Under the pieces are notes generated by a model. The model was not told where the DNA came from, made no database searches, and saw only the letters and a list, made by a program, of their open reading frames with translations. Below are positions 16,740 through 25,176 of a stretch of 64,000 nt of DNA, piece by piece. Where the stretch lies: the NCBI RefSeq assembly GCF_016735515.1, contig NZ_JAERQZ010000001.1:4452746-4516745 (forward strand). The letters are read 5' to 3'. The position numbers were made by a program, and so were the translations under genes. Position 1 is the first letter of the stretch, and each line of letters opens with the position of its first letter. Source of the stretch: Piscinibacter sp. HJYY11. Lineage in GTDB: Bacteria > Pseudomonadota > Gammaproteobacteria > Burkholderiales > Burkholderiaceae_C.

Positions 16740-17729
16740 ATGAACCTGACCGTGCTCGGCGCCGGCGCGTGGGGCACGGCCGTGGCCGCGAGCACGGCCG
16801 CGCGCCACGGCACGCTGCTGTGGGTGCGCGACGCGGCGCAGTGCCAGCAGATGCAGGCGGCGCGCGAGAACGTTCGCTACCTGCCAAGCGTGCCGCTGCC
16901 GGCGGCATTGCAGCTCACGGCCGATTTCAACGCTGCGCTGGCGCACGCCCGCGGTGGCCTCATCGTGGTGGCCACGCCGATGGCCGGCCTGCGCGAGATG
17001 CTGCAACGCCTGCCGGCCGATGCGCCCGGCGTGCTGTGGTTGTGCAAGGGGTTTGAAGAAGGCAGCGGCCTGCTCGGCCACGAGATCGCGCGTGCGGTGC
17101 GGCCGAGTGCTGCGCAGGTCGGCATCCTGTCCGGCCCGAGCTTTGCGCTCGAGGTGGCGCGGGGTCAGCCCGTCGCGCTCGTGGTCGCGAGCCAGGACGA
17201 TGCGCTCTGCCGCCAGGCCGTCGAGGCCTTCCACTCCGACGCGATGCGCATCTACGCGTCGAACGACCCGATCGGCGTCGAGGTGGGCGGCGCGGTCAAG
17301 AACGTGATGGCGATCGCGACCGGCATCGCCGATGGCCTGCAGCTGGGTCTCAACGCGCGTGCAGCGCTGATCACGCGGGGCCTCGCGGAGATGACGCGGC
17401 TCGGGCTTGCCCTGGGCGCGCGCGTCGAAACCTTCATGGGCCTGAGCGGGCTCGGCGACCTGGTGCTGACGGCCACCGGCGACCTCTCACGCAACCGCAA
17501 GGTCGGCCTGCTGCTGGCGCAAGGCCTGCCGCTGCCGCAGATTCTGCAGGAGCTCGGGCATGTGGCCGAAGGGGTGGCTTGCGCGGCCACCGTGCTCAAG
17601 CGGGCGCAGGCGGGTGGTGTGGACATGCCCATCACCGAAGCGGTGGTGCGGGTGCTCGAAGGCCGGCTGCGCCCACCGCAGGCCATCCAGGAACTGATGT
17701 CGCGCGACGCGCGGCGTGAAGGGGCCTGA
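16740..17729 (+). CDS. gpsA: Glycerol-3-phosphate dehydrogenase [NAD(P)+]
   Basis: A 329-residue cytosolic enzyme reducing dihydroxyacetone phosphate to sn-glycerol-3-phosphate for phospholipid synthesis. The N-terminal nucleotide-binding motif is [10 protein letters not shown]. The catalytic Lys region reads [17 protein letters not shown], and [20 protein letters not shown] is a family signature. It lies 16 bases after secB. Its stop codon lies in a hairpin shared with the convergent trmL gene. Confidence 0.95.
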   Translation: MNLTVLGAGAWGTAVAASTAARHGTLLWVRDAAQCQQMQAARENVRYLPSVPLPAALQLTADFNAALAHARGGLIVVATPMAGLREMLQRLPADAPGVLWLCKGFEEGSGLLGHEIARAVRPSAAQVGILSGPSFALEVARGQPVALVVASQDDALCRQAVEAFHSDAMRIYASNDPIGVEVGGAVKNVMAIATGIADGLQLGLNARAALITRGLAEMTRLGLALGARVETFMGLSGLGDLVLTATGDLSRNRKVGLLLAQGLPLPQILQELGHVAEGVACAATVLKRAQAGGVDMPITEAVVRVLEGRLRPPQAIQELMSRDARREGA

Positions 17730-17744
17730 CCTCGATCAGGCCCC
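17721..17744. terminator. 9-bp hairpin holding both stop codons of gpsA and trmL
   Basis: GGGGCCTGA (17721-17729), a 6-base loop, then TCAGGCCCC (17736-17744). The TGA of gpsA ends the left arm and the TCA (minus-strand stop of trmL) starts the right arm. The stem is perfect and GC-rich but no T run follows on either strand, so it may act mainly as an mRNA 3'-end structure. Confidence 0.5.
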
Positions 17745-18206
17745 GCCCTGGTAGCCGTTCTGGCGCCAGGCTTCGAACACCGTCACCGCCACCGCATTGC
17801 TCAGGTTGAGGCTGCGCTGTTCCGGCCGCATCGGCAGGCGCACACGCTGGGCGGCAGGGAATGTCTCGCGCAGTTCCGGGGCGAGGCCGGCGGTCTCCGA
17901 TCCGAAGACGAACCAGTCTCCCGCGCGCCACGGCACCTGCGCGAACGGCTGGCTGCCGCGCGTGGTGAACGCGAACAGGTGTTGCCGATCGGGCTGGGCG
18001 GTGTCGAGGAAGGCCTGCCATGACGCGTGGCGTTGCACCGGGGCGTACTCGTGGTAGTCGAGGCCGGCACGCCGCAGCAGCCGGTCGTCCATCGAAAACC
18101 CAAGAGGTTCGATCAGGTGAAGGGCGCAGCCGGTGTTGGCAGCGAGGCGGATCACGTTGCCGGTGTTGGGCGGGATTTCCGGATGGACGAGGACGATGTT
18201 GAACAT
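17736..18206 (-). CDS. trmL: tRNA (cytidine(34)-2'-O)-methyltransferase
   Basis: A 156-residue SPOUT-class methyltransferase that methylates the wobble ribose of certain leucine tRNAs using S-adenosylmethionine. The N-terminal signature is VLVHPEIPPNTGNVIRLAAN. The knotted SAM-binding region reads FVFGSETAGLAPE and LPMRPEQRSLNLSNAVAV. It is transcribed together with comF, which ends 9 bases upstream of its start. Confidence 0.94.
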   Translation of the reverse strand: MFNIVLVHPEIPPNTGNVIRLAANTGCALHLIEPLGFSMDDRLLRRAGLDYHEYAPVQRHASWQAFLDTAQPDRQHLFAFTTRGSQPFAQVPWRAGDWFVFGSETAGLAPELRETFPAAQRVRLPMRPEQRSLNLSNAVAVTVFEAWRQNGYQGGA

Positions 18207-18215
18207 GGGAAAGGG

Positions 18216-18914
18216 TCAGTCGCGAGGCGTGCGGGCAAGGGCCCAGGCGTCCACACGCCGGGCGCCGGCCTGCTTCAGCACGCGGGCGAGTTCGGCGCAG
18301 GTGGCGCCAGTGGTCAGCACGTCGTCGACGATGGCGACGTAGCGCCCTTGCAGCTCGGCGCGGCGCAAGGGCTCCACGGCAAAAACACCGCGCACGTTGG
18401 CCGCGCGCTCGTCGGGTGGCAGGTCGAGCTGGTGCGGGCTGTCCTTCACGCGCAGCAGCAGGCGGGCGTCGCACGGCAGGCCGAGGCCGCGGGCGAGACG
18501 GCGCGTGGCTTCCCAGGCCTGGTTGTAGCCGCGCTCGCGCAGCCGTTGCGTGCTCAACGGGACGGGCAGCAGCAGGTCCGGCAAGGGGGCGTCGGTCCGT
18601 TGCAGGGCGTTGAGCAAGGGCGCCACCAGTGCCTCGGCAAGGTCGAGGGCTTCATGGAACTTGAAGCGCGCGATGAGCGTTGACCAGGGGTGCCCGTAGT
18701 CGAGACCGGTGCGGGCGGCGTCGAACGGTGGTGGGTGCTGGATGCAGGCGCCGCACACGGACACTCCCGGCGGCACCTGCAAGGCGCAGCGTTCGCAGCG
18801 AGGCACGTCCCGGGCATAGCGGGCGACGCAGCTGGCGCACACGGCCCCATCGCCCCAGCCGCGGCACACCGCGCACAAGCTGGGCAAAGGCTGGAGCAGA
18901 CGGCTGAAAAGCAT
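18216..18914 (-). CDS. comF: ComF family protein (phosphoribosyltransferase fold)
   Basis: A 232-residue protein from the ATG at 18914; a longer form from 18935 is possible but would cover the divergent promoter. An N-terminal zinc-ribbon-like region has paired cysteines (CAVC, CASC, CERC, CGAC). The C-terminal phosphoribosyltransferase domain carries YVAIVDDVLTTGATC. In naturally competent bacteria ComF helps process incoming single-stranded DNA; in others the role is unclear. It is divergent from the bioC-like gene and upstream of trmL. Confidence 0.9.
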   Translation of the reverse strand: MLFSRLLQPLPSLCAVCRGWGDGAVCASCVARYARDVPRCERCALQVPPGVSVCGACIQHPPPFDAARTGLDYGHPWSTLIARFKFHEALDLAEALVAPLLNALQRTDAPLPDLLLPVPLSTQRLRERGYNQAWEATRRLARGLGLPCDARLLLRVKDSPHQLDLPPDERAANVRGVFAVEPLRRAELQGRYVAIVDDVLTTGATCAELARVLKQAGARRVDAWALARTPRD

Positions 18915-18922
18915 TGGCTCAA

Positions 18923-18928
18923 TATACT
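18923..18928 (+). promoter_or_regulatory. Candidate -10 box (TATACT) for the bioC-like gene
   Basis: TATACT lies 10 bases before the ATG at 18939, predicting a leader of only about four bases. The divergent gap is 24 bases, so the promoter of one gene must overlap the coding start of the other. No Shine-Dalgarno sequence is seen. Confidence 0.35.
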
Positions 18929-18938
18929 GCCCCACCTC

Positions 18939-19850
18939 ATGAGCACGCCCTCAGCCTCGACCGCGCGACAGCTCGACCCGGCGAGCGTCAGCGCCTGGTT
19001 GCGCCGGCTCGCGCGCTCTCCTGAAGCGCCCTGGCTGCATGCCGAAGTGGCGCGGCGCATGGCCGAGCGGCTCGAGTTCATCCGCGTCAAGCCGGAGGTG
19101 GTGCTGGACTGGTGGGCGTTTGGCGGAGCGAGTACCGAGCTGCTGCTGAAGGCCTACCCGGAAGCGCGTCATCTGGCGGTCGAGCCCACTGCTGCCTTGC
19201 AAGAGCGCAGCCGACACGCCACGGCGGCGCCATGGTGGTCGGCGCGCCGCTGGCGCGGGCCGTCGGTCGCGCTCGTGGCGCCGCAGGACGTGGCGCCATC
19301 GAGCGTGCAACTCCTCTGGGCCAACATGATGTTGCACGCCGTCGTCGACCCCTCGGCGCTGATGGCGCAGTGGCAGCGCCTGCTCGCGGCCGAAGGCTTC
19401 GTGATGTTCTCCTGCCTCGGCCCTGGCAGCCTGCGCGCGCTGCACGAGCTGCATGTCCTCCAGGGCTGGGGCCCGCCGCTGGCCGACTTCGTCGACATGC
19501 ACGACCTGGGCGACATGCTGGTGCAGGCCGGCTTTGCCGACCCGGTGATGGACCAGGAGGTGCTCACCCTCAGCTGGGACAGCCCCGAAGCCCTGCTGAA
19601 CGAGCTGCGCGCCCTCGGTGCCAATGCGTCGCCGCAGCGTTTTGCCGGCTGGCGCACGCCACGCTGGCGGGCGCGGCTGCACGACGCGCTGCGGGCCCTG
19701 GCGAGACCTGACGGGCGGATCTACCTGGACTTCGAGATCGCCTACGGGCATGCCTTCAAGGCCGCGCCGCGCGCGCCGCTGGCTGCCGAGACGCGCGTCT
19801 CGGTCGAGGACATGCGTGCCATGGTGCGCGGCAAGTCGTCCAGAGGGTGA
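18939..19850 (+). CDS. BioC-like SAM-dependent methyltransferase
   Basis: A 303-residue protein resembling malonyl-ACP O-methyltransferase BioC, which starts pimelate synthesis for biotin. The family pattern is visible in LLWANMMLHAVVDP, GFVMFSCLGPGSLRAL and DFVDMHDLGDMLVQAGFADPVMD. The SAM-binding motif I is unusual: LDWWAFGGAS stands where LDxGxGxG is expected, so the first glycine is lost. This raises doubt about catalysis or cofactor affinity. The neighbours are comF and trmL; no other bio gene lies in the window. Confidence 0.75.
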   Translation: MSTPSASTARQLDPASVSAWLRRLARSPEAPWLHAEVARRMAERLEFIRVKPEVVLDWWAFGGASTELLLKAYPEARHLAVEPTAALQERSRHATAAPWWSARRWRGPSVALVAPQDVAPSSVQLLWANMMLHAVVDPSALMAQWQRLLAAEGFVMFSCLGPGSLRALHELHVLQGWGPPLADFVDMHDLGDMLVQAGFADPVMDQEVLTLSWDSPEALLNELRALGANASPQRFAGWRTPRWRARLHDALRALARPDGRIYLDFEIAYGHAFKAAPRAPLAAETRVSVEDMRAMVRGKSSRG

Positions 19851-19857
19851 GTTCGGT

Positions 19858-19887
19858 TTGAGGCACCTCAAGCGCCTGCGTTAAACT
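19858..19887 (+). promoter_or_regulatory. Candidate coxB promoter with overlapping FNR-like palindrome
   Basis: TTGAGG (19858-19863), an 18-base spacer and TAAACT (19882-19887) form a plausible sigma-70 promoter. The -35 hexamer is also the left half of a perfect palindrome TTGAGGCACCTCAA (19858-19871), which keeps the TTGA-N6-TCAA core of FNR/ANR-family sites. Bound protein would cover the -35 region and repress. Known biology: low-affinity oxidases are often repressed by FNR-type regulators when oxygen falls. Confidence 0.38.
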
Positions 19888-19988
19888 CGCGGGCTTGAAA
19901 AATGCAGGTCCGCCCGGGGGTACTTGCGCGCTGTCAGGCTCTCGGGGTGTCCCGCTGGCTGCCGGCGACAAGCCTCTCGCCTCGACTT

Positions 19989-20034
19989 CCATCCATGCAA
20001 CGCCTCGACGACCAGGCCCGTCGTCGATGGATGG
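19989..20034 (+). other. Bulged stem-loop in the coxB leader
   Basis: Outer arms CCATCCA (19989-19995) and TGGATGG (20028-20034) enclose inner arms TCGACGAC (20005-20012) and GTCGTCGA (20020-20027) with a 7-base loop. The left side has a 9-base bulge. It lies 48 bases before the coxB ATG. It could protect or pause the mRNA, or act in translation control. There is no U tract. The rest of this 232-base gap holds the promoter candidate and nothing else recognised. Confidence 0.4.
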
Positions 20035-20082
20035 CAGGCGCGCGAGCCCGCTTCGATGTGATTCTTGAAAACTGAAACGACC

Positions 20083-21270
20083 ATGATGAACGCGACGAAA
20101 TCACTGTGGCAGTCTTTTGCGCGGAGGGCGGGGCAAACCTGCGTGGCAGCATGTACCGCGCTGACCACCACGGCCGCGATGGCCGTCAACAGCCTGCCCG
20201 GCGGTCCTGCAGTGAACCAGCTGGACCTGCATCCCCCGGTCACCAAGATCGCGGCGGAGCAGCAGTGGTTGCACAACTTCATGCTGATCGTCTGCCTGGT
20301 GATCTTCGTCGCCGTCTTCGGCGTCATGTTCTATTCGATCTTCAAGCACCGCAAGTCCAAGGGCGCCAAGGCGTCCAACTTCCATGAGAGCGTGAAGGTC
20401 GAGATCGCCTGGACGGTCGTCCCCTTCATCATCGTGATCTTCATGGCGCTGCCCGCCACCAAGGCCGTCGTCGCGATGAAGGACACGAGCTCCGCCGACA
20501 TCACCATCAAGGCCACCGGCATCCAGTGGAAGTGGGGCTATGACTACCTGAAGGGCGAAGGCGAGGGCATCGGCTTCCTCTCCACGCTCGATGTCGCGCA
20601 CCGCGAGATGTCCGATTCGGGCAAGCCGGCCGGCGACGACTACCTGCTCAAGGTCGACAACCCGCTCGTGGTGCCTGTCGACAAGAAGATCCGCATCATC
20701 ACCACCGCCACCGACGTGATCCACGCCTTCATGGTGCCGGCCTTCGGCATCAAGCAGGATGCGATCCCCGGCTTCGTGCGCGACACCTGGTTCCGTGCCG
20801 AGAAGACCGGCGACTTCTACGGCCAGTGCGCCGAGCTGTGCGGCAAGGAACACGCCTACATGCCGATCCACGTGAAGGTCCTGTCGCAGGCCGACTACAC
20901 CAAGTGGGTCGAGGGCAAGATGAAGGAAATCGCGGCCAAGGCCGACGACCCGACCAAGGTCTGGGCGCTGCCCGAGCTGGCCGCCCGCGGCGAGAAGGTC
21001 TACGCCGCCAACTGCGCGGCCTGCCACCAGCCCACAGGCAAGGGCGCCGGTCCCATCAAGCCGCTCGATGCTTCGCCCATCGTGCTCGACGCTGACAAGA
21101 ACAAGCAGCTCGCGATCCTGTTGAATGGCGCCGCCAACGGTGCGATGCCGCCCTGGAGGCAGCTCAGCGACACCGACCTTGCCGCCGTGGCGACCTACAC
21201 GAAGAACGCCTGGTCCAACAAGACCGGCCAGATCGTTCAGCCGGCCGACGTCACCGCCGCCCGCAAGTAA
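20083..21270 (+). CDS. coxB: Cytochrome c oxidase subunit II with fused C-terminal cytochrome c domain
   Basis: 395 residues from ATG 20083 (a second ATG follows at once). A signal-like N-terminus and two transmembrane helices precede the periplasmic CuA domain, with ligands in [12 protein letters not shown] (Cys249, Glu251, Cys253, His257, Met260). A C-terminal cytochrome c domain follows: CAACH (Cys311, Cys314, His315) and a likely axial Met355 in MPPW. It accepts electrons from cytochrome c; the fusion resembles caa3-type subunits. It is the first gene of coxB-coxA-orf36-ctaG-DUF2970-coxC. Confidence 0.95.
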   Translation: MMNATKSLWQSFARRAGQTCVAACTALTTTAAMAVNSLPGGPAVNQLDLHPPVTKIAAEQQWLHNFMLIVCLVIFVAVFGVMFYSIFKHRKSKGAKASNFHESVKVEIAWTVVPFIIVIFMALPATKAVVAMKDTSSADITIKATGIQWKWGYDYLKGEGEGIGFLSTLDVAHREMSDSGKPAGDDYLLKVDNPLVVPVDKKIRIITTATDVIHAFMVPAFGIKQDAIPGFVRDTWFRAEKTGDFYGQCAELCGKEHAYMPIHVKVLSQADYTKWVEGKMKEIAAKADDPTKVWALPELAARGEKVYAANCAACHQPTGKGAGPIKPLDASPIVLDADKNKQLAILLNGAANGAMPPWRQLSDTDLAAVATYTKNAWSNKTGQIVQPADVTAARK

Positions 21271-21299
21271 TCCGACAACCGCGTCCCAAAGGAAGACAC

Positions 21300-22937
21300 A
21301 TGAGTGCTGTACTCGATCCCCACGGCCACGCGGCCGGCCATGGCCACGATGACCGTGCCCATGACGACCACCATCCGCACGGCTGGCGCCGTTGGGTGTT
21401 CGCCACCAACCACAAGGACATCGGCACGCTGTACCTGCTGTTCAGCTTCACGATGTTCCTGTTCGGCGGCGTGCTGGCGCTCCTGATCCGCGCCGAGCTG
21501 TTCCAGCCCGGGCTGCAGGTGGTGAACCCGCAGCTCTTCAACCAGTTCACGACCATGCACGGGCTGATCATGGTGTTCGGCGCGATCATGCCGGCGTTCG
21601 TGGGCTTCGCGAACTGGATGATCCCGCTGCAGATCGGCGCGGCCGACATGGCCTTCGCGCGGATGAACAACCTGAGCTTCTGGCTGCTGATCCCGGCCGG
21701 CATCATGCTCGTGGCCTCGTTCTTCATGCCCGGTGGCGCCCCCGCCGCCGGCTGGACGCTCTACGCGCCGCTCACGCTGCAGATGGGCCCCTCGATGGAC
21801 GCCGGCATCTTCGCGATGCACATCCTCGGCGCCTCGTCGATCATGGGCTCGATCAACATCATCGTGACCATCCTCAACATGCGCGCCCCCGGCATGACGC
21901 TGATGAAGATGCCGATGTTCTGCTGGACCTGGCTCATCACCGCCTACCTGCTGATCGCCGTGATGCCGGTGCTCGCCGGCGCCATCACGATGACGCTGAC
22001 CGACCGCCACTTCGGCACCGCCTTCTTCAACCCCGCAGGCGGCGGCGACCCGATCATGTACCAGCACATCTTCTGGTTCTTCGGTCACCCCGAGGTGTAC
22101 ATCATGATCCTGCCGGCCTTCGGCATCGTGAGCCACATCGTGCCGGCCTTCGCCCGCAAGCGCCTGTTCGGCTACACCTCGATGGTTTACGCCACCTCGT
22201 CAATTGCCATCCTGTCGTTCATCGTGTGGGCGCACCACATGTTCACGACCGGCATGCCAGTCACGGGCCAGCTCTTCTTCATGTACGCGACCATGCTGAT
22301 CGCCATCCCCACGGGCGTGAAGGTGTTCAACTGGATCGCGACGATGTGGCGCGGCTCGATGACTTTCGAGACGCCGATGCTCTTCGCGGTGGGCTTCATC
22401 TTCGTGTTCACGATGGGCGGCTTCACCGGCCTGATCCTGTCGGTGGCACCGATCGACATCCAGCTGCAGGACACCTACTACGTCGTGGCGCACTTCCACT
22501 ACGTGCTGGTTGCCGGCTCGCTGTACGCGATGTTCGCCGGCTACTACTACTGGGCGCCCAAGTGGACCGGCGTCATGTACTCCGAGACGCGCGGCAAGAT
22601 CCACTTCTGGGGCTCGTTGATCTTCTTCAACGTCACCTTCTTCCCGATGCACTTCCTGGGTCTTGCCGGCATGCCGCGCCGCTATGCCGACTACCCGATG
22701 CAGTTCGCCGACTTCAACGCGCTGGCGACCGTCGGTGCCTTCGGCTTCGGTCTGATGCAGGTGTACTTCCTGCTCTTCATTGTGCTGCCTGCCATGCGCG
22801 GCAAGGGCGAGCCGGCACCGCAGAAGCCGTGGGAAGCCGCTGAAGGCCTGGAGTGGGAAGTGCCGTCGCCGGCGCCCTTCCACACCTTCGAGCACCCCCC
22901 GAAGCTGAACGCTTCGGCCACCAAGGTGATCGGCTGA
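21300..22937 (+). CDS. coxA: Cytochrome c oxidase subunit I
   Basis: A 545-residue catalytic subunit with 12 transmembrane helices that holds heme a and the heme a3/CuB centre. A His-rich N-terminal tail precedes the first helix. [18 protein letters not shown] carries the CuB-ligand His and its cross-linked Tyr. [14 protein letters not shown] supplies the two heme histidines. Proton-channel residues are in the expected places, so it is a type A oxygen reductase. It lies 29 bases after coxB. Confidence 0.97.
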   Translation: MSAVLDPHGHAAGHGHDDRAHDDHHPHGWRRWVFATNHKDIGTLYLLFSFTMFLFGGVLALLIRAELFQPGLQVVNPQLFNQFTTMHGLIMVFGAIMPAFVGFANWMIPLQIGAADMAFARMNNLSFWLLIPAGIMLVASFFMPGGAPAAGWTLYAPLTLQMGPSMDAGIFAMHILGASSIMGSINIIVTILNMRAPGMTLMKMPMFCWTWLITAYLLIAVMPVLAGAITMTLTDRHFGTAFFNPAGGGDPIMYQHIFWFFGHPEVYIMILPAFGIVSHIVPAFARKRLFGYTSMVYATSSIAILSFIVWAHHMFTTGMPVTGQLFFMYATMLIAIPTGVKVFNWIATMWRGSMTFETPMLFAVGFIFVFTMGGFTGLILSVAPIDIQLQDTYYVVAHFHYVLVAGSLYAMFAGYYYWAPKWTGVMYSETRGKIHFWGSLIFFNVTFFPMHFLGLAGMPRRYADYPMQFADFNALATVGAFGFGLMQVYFLLFIVLPAMRGKGEPAPQKPWEAAEGLEWEVPSPAPFHTFEHPPKLNASATKVIG

Positions 22938-22955
22938 TCGCCACGGGACGCCGCC

Positions 22956-23066
22956 ATGACGCCTGAGCAGAAAAAGAGCAACCGCCGGCTGGGCCTGATC
23001 CTGGGCTCGGTGGCGCTCATCTTCTTCATCGGCTTCATGGTTCGCATGGTGCTTCTCGGTGGCTGA
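22956..23066 (+). CDS. Small single-pass membrane protein of the cox operon (36 aa)
   Basis: ATG 22956 to TGA 23064-23066 encodes MTPEQKKSNRRLGLILGSVA followed by LIFFIGFMVRMVLLGG. A charged N-terminus precedes one hydrophobic helix. It sits between coxA and ctaG with 18- and 12-base gaps, where many proteobacterial cox operons have a similar tiny 'oxidase small assembly' ORF. A role in assembly or stability of subunit I is inferred from position only. Confidence 0.75.
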   Translation: MTPEQKKSNRRLGLILGSVALIFFIGFMVRMVLLGG

Positions 23067-23078
23067 AGGACCGCTGAC

Positions 23079-23675
23079 ATGACGAAGGGCCGTCGTTCGT
23101 CGCTGTTGCTCGACAACCGCCGCATGGTGGGCAAGCTGGCGGTCGTGGCCTTGCTGATGTTCGGCTTCGGCTACGCGCTGGTGCCGATGTACCGGGCGAT
23201 CTGCACGGCGCTCGGCATCAACGTGTTGTCGGTGTCGGAGAAGCTGGTGCCGGGCCACTCGAAGGCGACGCCGGCCAACACGCAGGTCGACACCTCGCGC
23301 ACCGTCACGGTGGAGTTCGATGCCAACGCGCGCGGCCCCTGGGACTTCAAGCCTGCCAAGCGTTATGTGGAAGTGCATCCCGGTGAGCTGACCACCGTGA
23401 TGTACGAGTTCAGGAACATCCAGAACCGCACGATGGCGGCACAGGCGATCCCGAGCTACGCGCCCAAGCAGGCCACGCCGCACTTCAACAAGCTCGAATG
23501 CTTCTGCTTCAACGAATACACCCTGAAGCCCGGCGAGTCGCGCCAGTGGCCGGTGGTGTTCGTGATCGACCCGAAGCTGCCGAAGGACGTGAAGACCATC
23601 ACCCTGTCGTACACCTTCTTCGAGATCGGCGGCAAGGTGGCGGTGCAGGCCACGTCGCAGGAGCCGCAGTCATGA
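23079..23675 (+). CDS. ctaG: Cytochrome c oxidase assembly protein CtaG/Cox11
   Basis: 198 residues with one N-terminal transmembrane helix and a periplasmic beta-sandwich. The copper-binding motif CFCFNEYTLKPGE and the following VFVIDPKLPKDVKT and TLSYTFF are Cox11 signatures. It inserts copper into the CuB site of subunit I. Its stop overlaps the next start (ATGA). Confidence 0.96.
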   Translation: MTKGRRSSLLLDNRRMVGKLAVVALLMFGFGYALVPMYRAICTALGINVLSVSEKLVPGHSKATPANTQVDTSRTVTVEFDANARGPWDFKPAKRYVEVHPGELTTVMYEFRNIQNRTMAAQAIPSYAPKQATPHFNKLECFCFNEYTLKPGESRQWPVVFVIDPKLPKDVKTITLSYTFFEIGGKVAVQATSQEPQS

Positions 23676-23905
23676 CGTCCGATGGTCTGAAAGACGCGGT
23701 CAAGCGCAAAGGTTCGTTCGGCCAGACGCTGCGTGCAGTGGGCTGGTCTTTTTTCGGCGTGCGCAAGTCCGCCGAGCATGAGAAGGACATGGCGCAGCTG
23801 AACCCGGTCCACGTGATCATCGCGGGCGTGATCGCCGCGGTGGTGTTCATCGTGGTGCTGGTGTTGATCGTGCGCTGGGTGTTGTCGAGCGGGGTTGCGG
23901 CCTGA
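23672..23905 (+). CDS. DUF2970 small membrane protein
   Basis: 77 residues: a cytoplasmic N-terminal part with TLRAVGWSFFGVRKS, then one transmembrane helix near the C-terminus. It matches DUF2970 as found between ctaG and coxC in betaproteobacterial cox operons. The four-base overlap with ctaG indicates translational coupling. The function is unknown; an assembly or regulatory role is inferred from context. Confidence 0.85.
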   Translation: MTSDGLKDAVKRKGSFGQTLRAVGWSFFGVRKSAEHEKDMAQLNPVHVIIAGVIAAVVFIVVLVLIVRWVLSSGVAA

Positions 23906-23968
23906 GGGCCTGGGCCACGCTCAAGAAGAGTTCAAGATTCACTAGAGATCCGATCCGTAGGAGAAACC

Positions 23969-24853
23969 ATGTCGGCAGCGACAACCCCGGGGCAAACCCC
24001 TCACTACTTCATCCCCGCGCCTTCTCGGCACCCCGTGATGGCCTCGATCGGCCTGTTCATGGTGATCCTCGGGGCGGGCCAGTGGATCAACGGCCACGGC
24101 TGGGGCGCGTACCTCGTGCTCTTCGGCCTGCTGTGGTGGGCCTTCGTGCTCAAGCAGTGGTTCGGTGACGCCATCCGCGAAAGCGAAGGCGGCCTCTACA
24201 GCGACCGCATCGACGTGTCGTACCGCTGGAGCATGAGCTGGTTCATCTTCTCGGAAGTGATGTTCTTCGGCGCCTTCTTCGGCGCGCTGTACTGGGCGCG
24301 CGTCCACTCGGTGCCGAGCCTCGGCAGCCTGGAGAACGCGATCCTGTGGCCCGACTTCAAGGCCTTCTGGCCGAGCAGCGTGGCCGGCGCCACCGCCGCA
24401 CCCGCAGGGACGGTGGAGCCGTTCTCGGTGATGGGCCCGTGGCCGATTCCGACCATCAACACCGCGCTGCTGCTGACCTCGGGCGTCACGCTGACCATCG
24501 CGCACCACGCGCTGATCGCCGGCAACCGCAGCAAGACGATCCTTTGGATGTGGATCACGGTGCTGCTGGGCGTCACCTTCCTCGGCTTCCAGGCCTACGA
24601 GTACATGCATGCGTACCAGGACCTGAACCTGAAGCTCAACTCGGGCGTCTACGGTTCGACCTTCTACATGCTGACCGGCTTCCACGGCTTCCATGTCTGC
24701 GTGGGCGCGCTGATGCTGCTCTTCATCACGCTGCGTCTGCACAAGGGCCACTTCACCCCGCAGCGCCACTTCGGCTTCGAAGGCGCGGCCTGGTACTGGC
24801 ACTTCGTGGACGTGGTGTGGCTCGGCCTCTACGTCGTGGTGTACTGGCTCTGA
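23969..24853 (+). CDS. coxC: Cytochrome c oxidase subunit III
   Basis: 294 residues with about seven transmembrane helices. Conserved segments include MSWFIFSEVMFFGAFFGALYW, cut here as two family blocks, GFQAYEYMHAY near the middle and GFHGFHVCVGALML toward the end, with WYWHFVDVVWLGLY closing the protein. Subunit III stabilises the catalytic core and proton uptake. GGAG precedes the ATG. A strong terminator follows 22 bases after the stop, ending the operon. Confidence 0.96.
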   Translation: MSAATTPGQTPHYFIPAPSRHPVMASIGLFMVILGAGQWINGHGWGAYLVLFGLLWWAFVLKQWFGDAIRESEGGLYSDRIDVSYRWSMSWFIFSEVMFFGAFFGALYWARVHSVPSLGSLENAILWPDFKAFWPSSVAGATAAPAGTVEPFSVMGPWPIPTINTALLLTSGVTLTIAHHALIAGNRSKTILWMWITVLLGVTFLGFQAYEYMHAYQDLNLKLNSGVYGSTFYMLTGFHGFHVCVGALMLLFITLRLHKGHFTPQRHFGFEGAAWYWHFVDVVWLGLYVVVYWL

Positions 24854-24874
24854 GCTGGCCTCGACCCGAACGTC

Positions 24875-24900
24875 AAAAGAGCGCCTCGCGGCGCTCTTTT
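24875..24900. terminator. Bidirectional rho-independent terminator after coxC
   Basis: AAAAGAGCGCC (24875-24885), loop TCGC, GGCGCTCTTTT (24890-24900). The 11-bp stem has an A run on one side and a T run on the other, so it can end both coxC transcription and that of the convergent DUF2909 gene. Confidence 0.9.
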
Positions 24901-24922
24901 GCATTGGAGACCAGATGGAACC

Positions 24923-25144
24923 TCAGCGCTCGATCGGAATCCCCGTGGGCCGGATCCAGCCCATCTTGTAGGCGAGCAGGATGCACAGGAACAGCAGCAC
25001 CGACAGCCCGACGCGCACTGCCAGCGCACGCATCATGTTCGAGGTCTTGGGCTTGCCGTCGCGACCATCGCGCATCAGGAACACGCCGGCGGAGGCGAGC
25101 GCCCCGATGATGAGCACGAGCGCTGCAGCGATGAAGTACTTCAT
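24923..25144 (-). CDS. DUF2909 twin-transmembrane protein
   Basis: 73 residues with two hydrophobic helices (about 3-23 and 45-63) separated by a charged loop with RDGRDGKPK. It matches DUF2909, a small membrane family that travels with cox genes in betaproteobacteria and gammaproteobacteria. It is the only minus-strand gene inside the cox region. It is divergent from surf1 with a 32-base gap. The function is unknown. Confidence 0.85.
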   Translation of the reverse strand: MKYFIAAALVLIIGALASAGVFLMRDGRDGKPKTSNMMRALAVRVGLSVLLFLCILLAYKMGWIRPTGIPIER

Positions 25145-25176
25145 GGCCGGGGATTATCCCCTTCAGAGATTGGCGC

